Of a DNA stretch of 64,000 bases, positions 62,371 to 64,000 are shown piece by piece (positions within the stretch are counted from its first letter, which is position 1; each line of letters opens with the position of its first letter). The stretch spans positions 124,001 through 188,000 of the forward strand of contig NZ_FPAJ01000002.1 of NCBI RefSeq assembly GCF_900116285.1. Direction: 5' to 3'. The position numbers were made by a program, and so were the translations under genes. The notes under the pieces were generated by a model. The model saw only the letters and a list, made by a program, of their open reading frames with translations. It did not search any database and was not told the DNA's origin. The DNA is from Sulfitobacter marinus. Its GTDB lineage: Bacteria > Pseudomonadota > Alphaproteobacteria > Rhodobacterales > Rhodobacteraceae.

Positions 62371-63696
62371 TCAAAGCTCCTGCGCGCGTGTAACGAACGC
62401 TTGGGCGTCCACCGCGGCATGGCCCATCTGATGGGCGGGGTCGAACAAGCCTGCCGGCAGCTCCGGGTAGTCGGCACGGGCCAGATCGCCCAAAGGCACC
62501 TGCTTGTCCTGTGCGTCACGGCATAATCGTTTGGTCACGGCCTGCGCTTCTGGGCGGGGCATGATTTCGGCCAAGGCGAAGCTCAGCGCTTCGGCGTGGA
62601 TCAGACCCGGCCCGCCCGTCAGTGCGTTGTGCATCTGAACCGGATGCGGGGCGATACCGTCGATCAGGGTTTTCGCATGTTGCAAGCCTGATGCCAGACA
62701 CAGTGCCAGTTGCGGCACGGCCATCCATTCCGCAAACCACGCCCCGCCATCGCGCTGATGTTGATGCGCCGCGGCCGCCTGTAAAGTGGCGCGTTGGCCG
62801 GTGAATTGATGCCCAAGCGCGATGATGGCTGACGGCCCTACGGGGTTTTGCTTCTGTGGCATGGTCGATGATGCACCGGGCGCACCAAGGGCAATTTCCC
62901 CGATCCCGGTCGCAGTCAGCCCCATCATGGATTGCGCCATATGCGACAGCGTCGCCATAACGCGCCCTTGCCAATCAGCGATGCGCAGGACCGGACCGCG
63001 ATCCACATGCCAGCTGCGTTTGGGGTCATTCAGGCCAAGCGCCTTGGCCAGTGCGGCGCGGGTTTCGGCGGCTTTGGGTCCAAGCGCAGAACCGGTGCCC
63101 GCGGCACCTGACAGGGACACGAACAGAGATGTGGTACGCAGGGAATCTAACTCCTCGACCGCGTCGATCAGCGGCATACCCCATTCCGCCAACACCGCGC
63201 CCCAGCTGGTGGGCGTGGCGTGCTGCCCATAGGTACGTGCGGGCAGGGGCAGGGTTTTGTGATCCTCAGCCGCCGCCGCAAGAGATGCAATGAGGGCGCG
63301 CAGGTCGGTTTCGGCCAGCACCAATGCCTGACGCAGGCGCAGCATCAGCGCGGTGTCGATGATGTCTTGGCTGGTCGCCCCCCAATGAACGTGCTGCGCA
63401 AATTCGGGGGCCTGCATTTCGGCGCGGAACTGCGCCAGCAGCCCCGGTACGCTGACCCCGTTTTCGCCCGTTGCTTTTGCGATGGCACCGGGATCGACCT
63501 GAATTTCGAGCGACGCGCGGTGGATCGCCGCCGCGCTCATCTCGGGGATCACGCCAAGCGCGCCTTGCACCTTGGCCAGCGCCCCCTCGACCAGCAACAT
63601 GGCGCGCACCGCAGCCGTGTCTGAGAACAGACGCCCGGCATCCCCCGTCGGGAAAAGCAGCGCATAAAGGGGGCTGTCGAAAACGCTGGCGGCCAT
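62371..63696 (-). CDS. pcaB: 3-Carboxy-cis,cis-muconate cycloisomerase
   Basis: A 441-residue fumarase/ASL-superfamily lyase of the protocatechuate branch of the beta-ketoadipate pathway. The family signature GASSTMPQKQNPV (residues 270-282) and HWGATSQDIIDT near 104-115 are intact; the C-terminal segment is longer than in plain ASL enzymes, as in known PcaB. No other pca gene is adjacent apart from the hydrolase upstream. It is four bases from the Tet-like gene. Confidence 0.93.
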   Translation of the reverse strand: MAASVFDSPLYALLFPTGDAGRLFSDTAAVRAMLLVEGALAKVQGALGVIPEMSAAAIHRASLEIQVDPGAIAKATGENGVSVPGLLAQFRAEMQAPEFAQHVHWGATSQDIIDTALMLRLRQALVLAETDLRALIASLAAAAEDHKTLPLPARTYGQHATPTSWGAVLAEWGMPLIDAVEELDSLRTTSLFVSLSGAAGTGSALGPKAAETRAALAKALGLNDPKRSWHVDRGPVLRIADWQGRVMATLSHMAQSMMGLTATGIGEIALGAPGASSTMPQKQNPVGPSAIIALGHQFTGQRATLQAAAAHQHQRDGGAWFAEWMAVPQLALCLASGLQHAKTLIDGIAPHPVQMHNALTGGPGLIHAEALSFALAEIMPRPEAQAVTKRLCRDAQDKQVPLGDLARADYPELPAGLFDPAHQMGHAAVDAQAFVTRAQEL

Positions 63697-63699
63697 GTG

Positions 63700-64000
63700 T
63701 TACCTCTTGAGGATCGTATCAATAATCTGCGCCAGCCCTTTGGGGGCAGCAAAGAAGGGCGAATGCCCGGTGGACATCTCATAGACATCCGCGCTTGGCC
63801 AGTCTTTGGTCATTGTCACCTGGTAGGCGGGCGGAATGGTTTGATCATTCATACAGCGGATATAGCTGCGCGGCTTGGCGTCGGCACGGGCCGTATCAGG
63901 CAACGCTTTGGTTGTGGGGGCCACGGCTTGCGCGCACAATAGCGGGTTGGCGAAATCGGCAACACCTTCGGGGCAATCGTTATAGAACAACCCTTCGGTC
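63700..64000 (-). CDS. Alpha/beta hydrolase, C-terminal part
   Basis: The gene runs out of the right edge, so only the last 100 residues are visible (minus strand, open to 64000). The segment SYIRCMNDQTIPPAYQVTMT and the terminal TGHSPFFAAPKGLAQIIDTI carry the Asp and the catalytic His of an esterase-type alpha/beta hydrolase. The HSPFFAAP ending matches salicylate-esterase/hydroxynitrile-lyase-like families, not classic PcaD. It lies four bases upstream of pcaB, so it is likely in the same operon. Confidence 0.78.
   Translation of the reverse strand, partial: TEGLFYNDCPEGVADFANPLLCAQAVAPTTKALPDTARADAKPRSYIRCMNDQTIPPAYQVTMTKDWPSADVYEMSTGHSPFFAAPKGLAQIIDTILKR

Noticed and set aside
62367-62519. 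Upstream extension of the Tet-like exporter frame to 62519.
   Set aside because: This stretch is the pcaB coding region in another frame; the start at 62366 matches the family.

Overview
The window reads as a chromosomal segment of a marine alphaproteobacterium of the Roseobacter group (Rhodobacteraceae/Roseobacteraceae). The evidence is the gene style and neighbourhoods: an Hsp20-DUF1150 pair, an lgt-MidA-pgeF operon with 4-base overlaps, a fused sulfate adenylyltransferase/APS kinase, a DmdC-type acyl-CoA dehydrogenase, a fused E1 alpha/beta 2-oxoacid dehydrogenase, DUF992, DUF1150, Hint and SPOR proteins, and an EcfG-type promoter in front of a CsbD gene. I cannot name the genus. There is no rRNA, tRNA, CRISPR array, insertion sequence or prophage that I can see. 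Nearly all genes are intact, tightly packed and of core or housekeeping type.

Layout. 1-5 kb: end of an Hsp20 gene, DUF1150, a GT10-type glycosyltransferase, the sulfate-activation enzyme, thioredoxin reductase and a divergent Lrp regulator. 5.5-10 kb: a Hint-fold protein, a 47-residue protein, the pgeF/MidA/lgt operon and ubiK. 10-15.7 kb: YbjN protein, proC-csaA-dehydrogenase operon, thymidine kinase, a KAS III enzyme and a methyltransferase. 15.8-24.8 kb: carB, an esterase, cupin, glyA, nadK, csbD, DUF4336. 24.9-33.4 kb: prpE, malic enzyme, and a pyrimidine nucleoside salvage operon (cdd-deoA-deoB-upp). 33.5-40.3 kb: SPOR protein, a lipase/pseudo-peptidase pair, GNAT, DUF992, an acyl-CoA ligase and a sulfotransferase. 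40.4-48.2 kb: an eight-gene co-directional block for fatty or acyl-CoA oxidation with two MerR regulators. 48.3-54.5 kb: two thioesterases with a MATE exporter, the pyrD operon and a 5'-nucleotidase. 54.7-64 kb: a cupredoxin-like protein, LysR/gcdH, fused E1, an enolase-superfamily enzyme, a Tet-like exporter, pcaB and a partial hydrolase.

The main metabolic theme is carbon recovery: acyl-CoA oxidation, propionate activation, glutaryl-CoA and protocatechuate breakdown, nucleoside salvage and malate decarboxylation. Regulation visible in the sequence includes an EcfG promoter, MerR-type dyads and several palindromes at gene starts. I did not find a clear new multi-gene system. The strongest unexplained signals are a dispersed family of intergenic repeats (about ten copies in two orientations), three proteins that keep a fold but lack its catalytic or metal-binding residues (Hint, cupredoxin, M48-like), a 99-residue unknown gene between fadA and fadJ, and a convergent gene pair whose stop codons lie inside one terminator stem.
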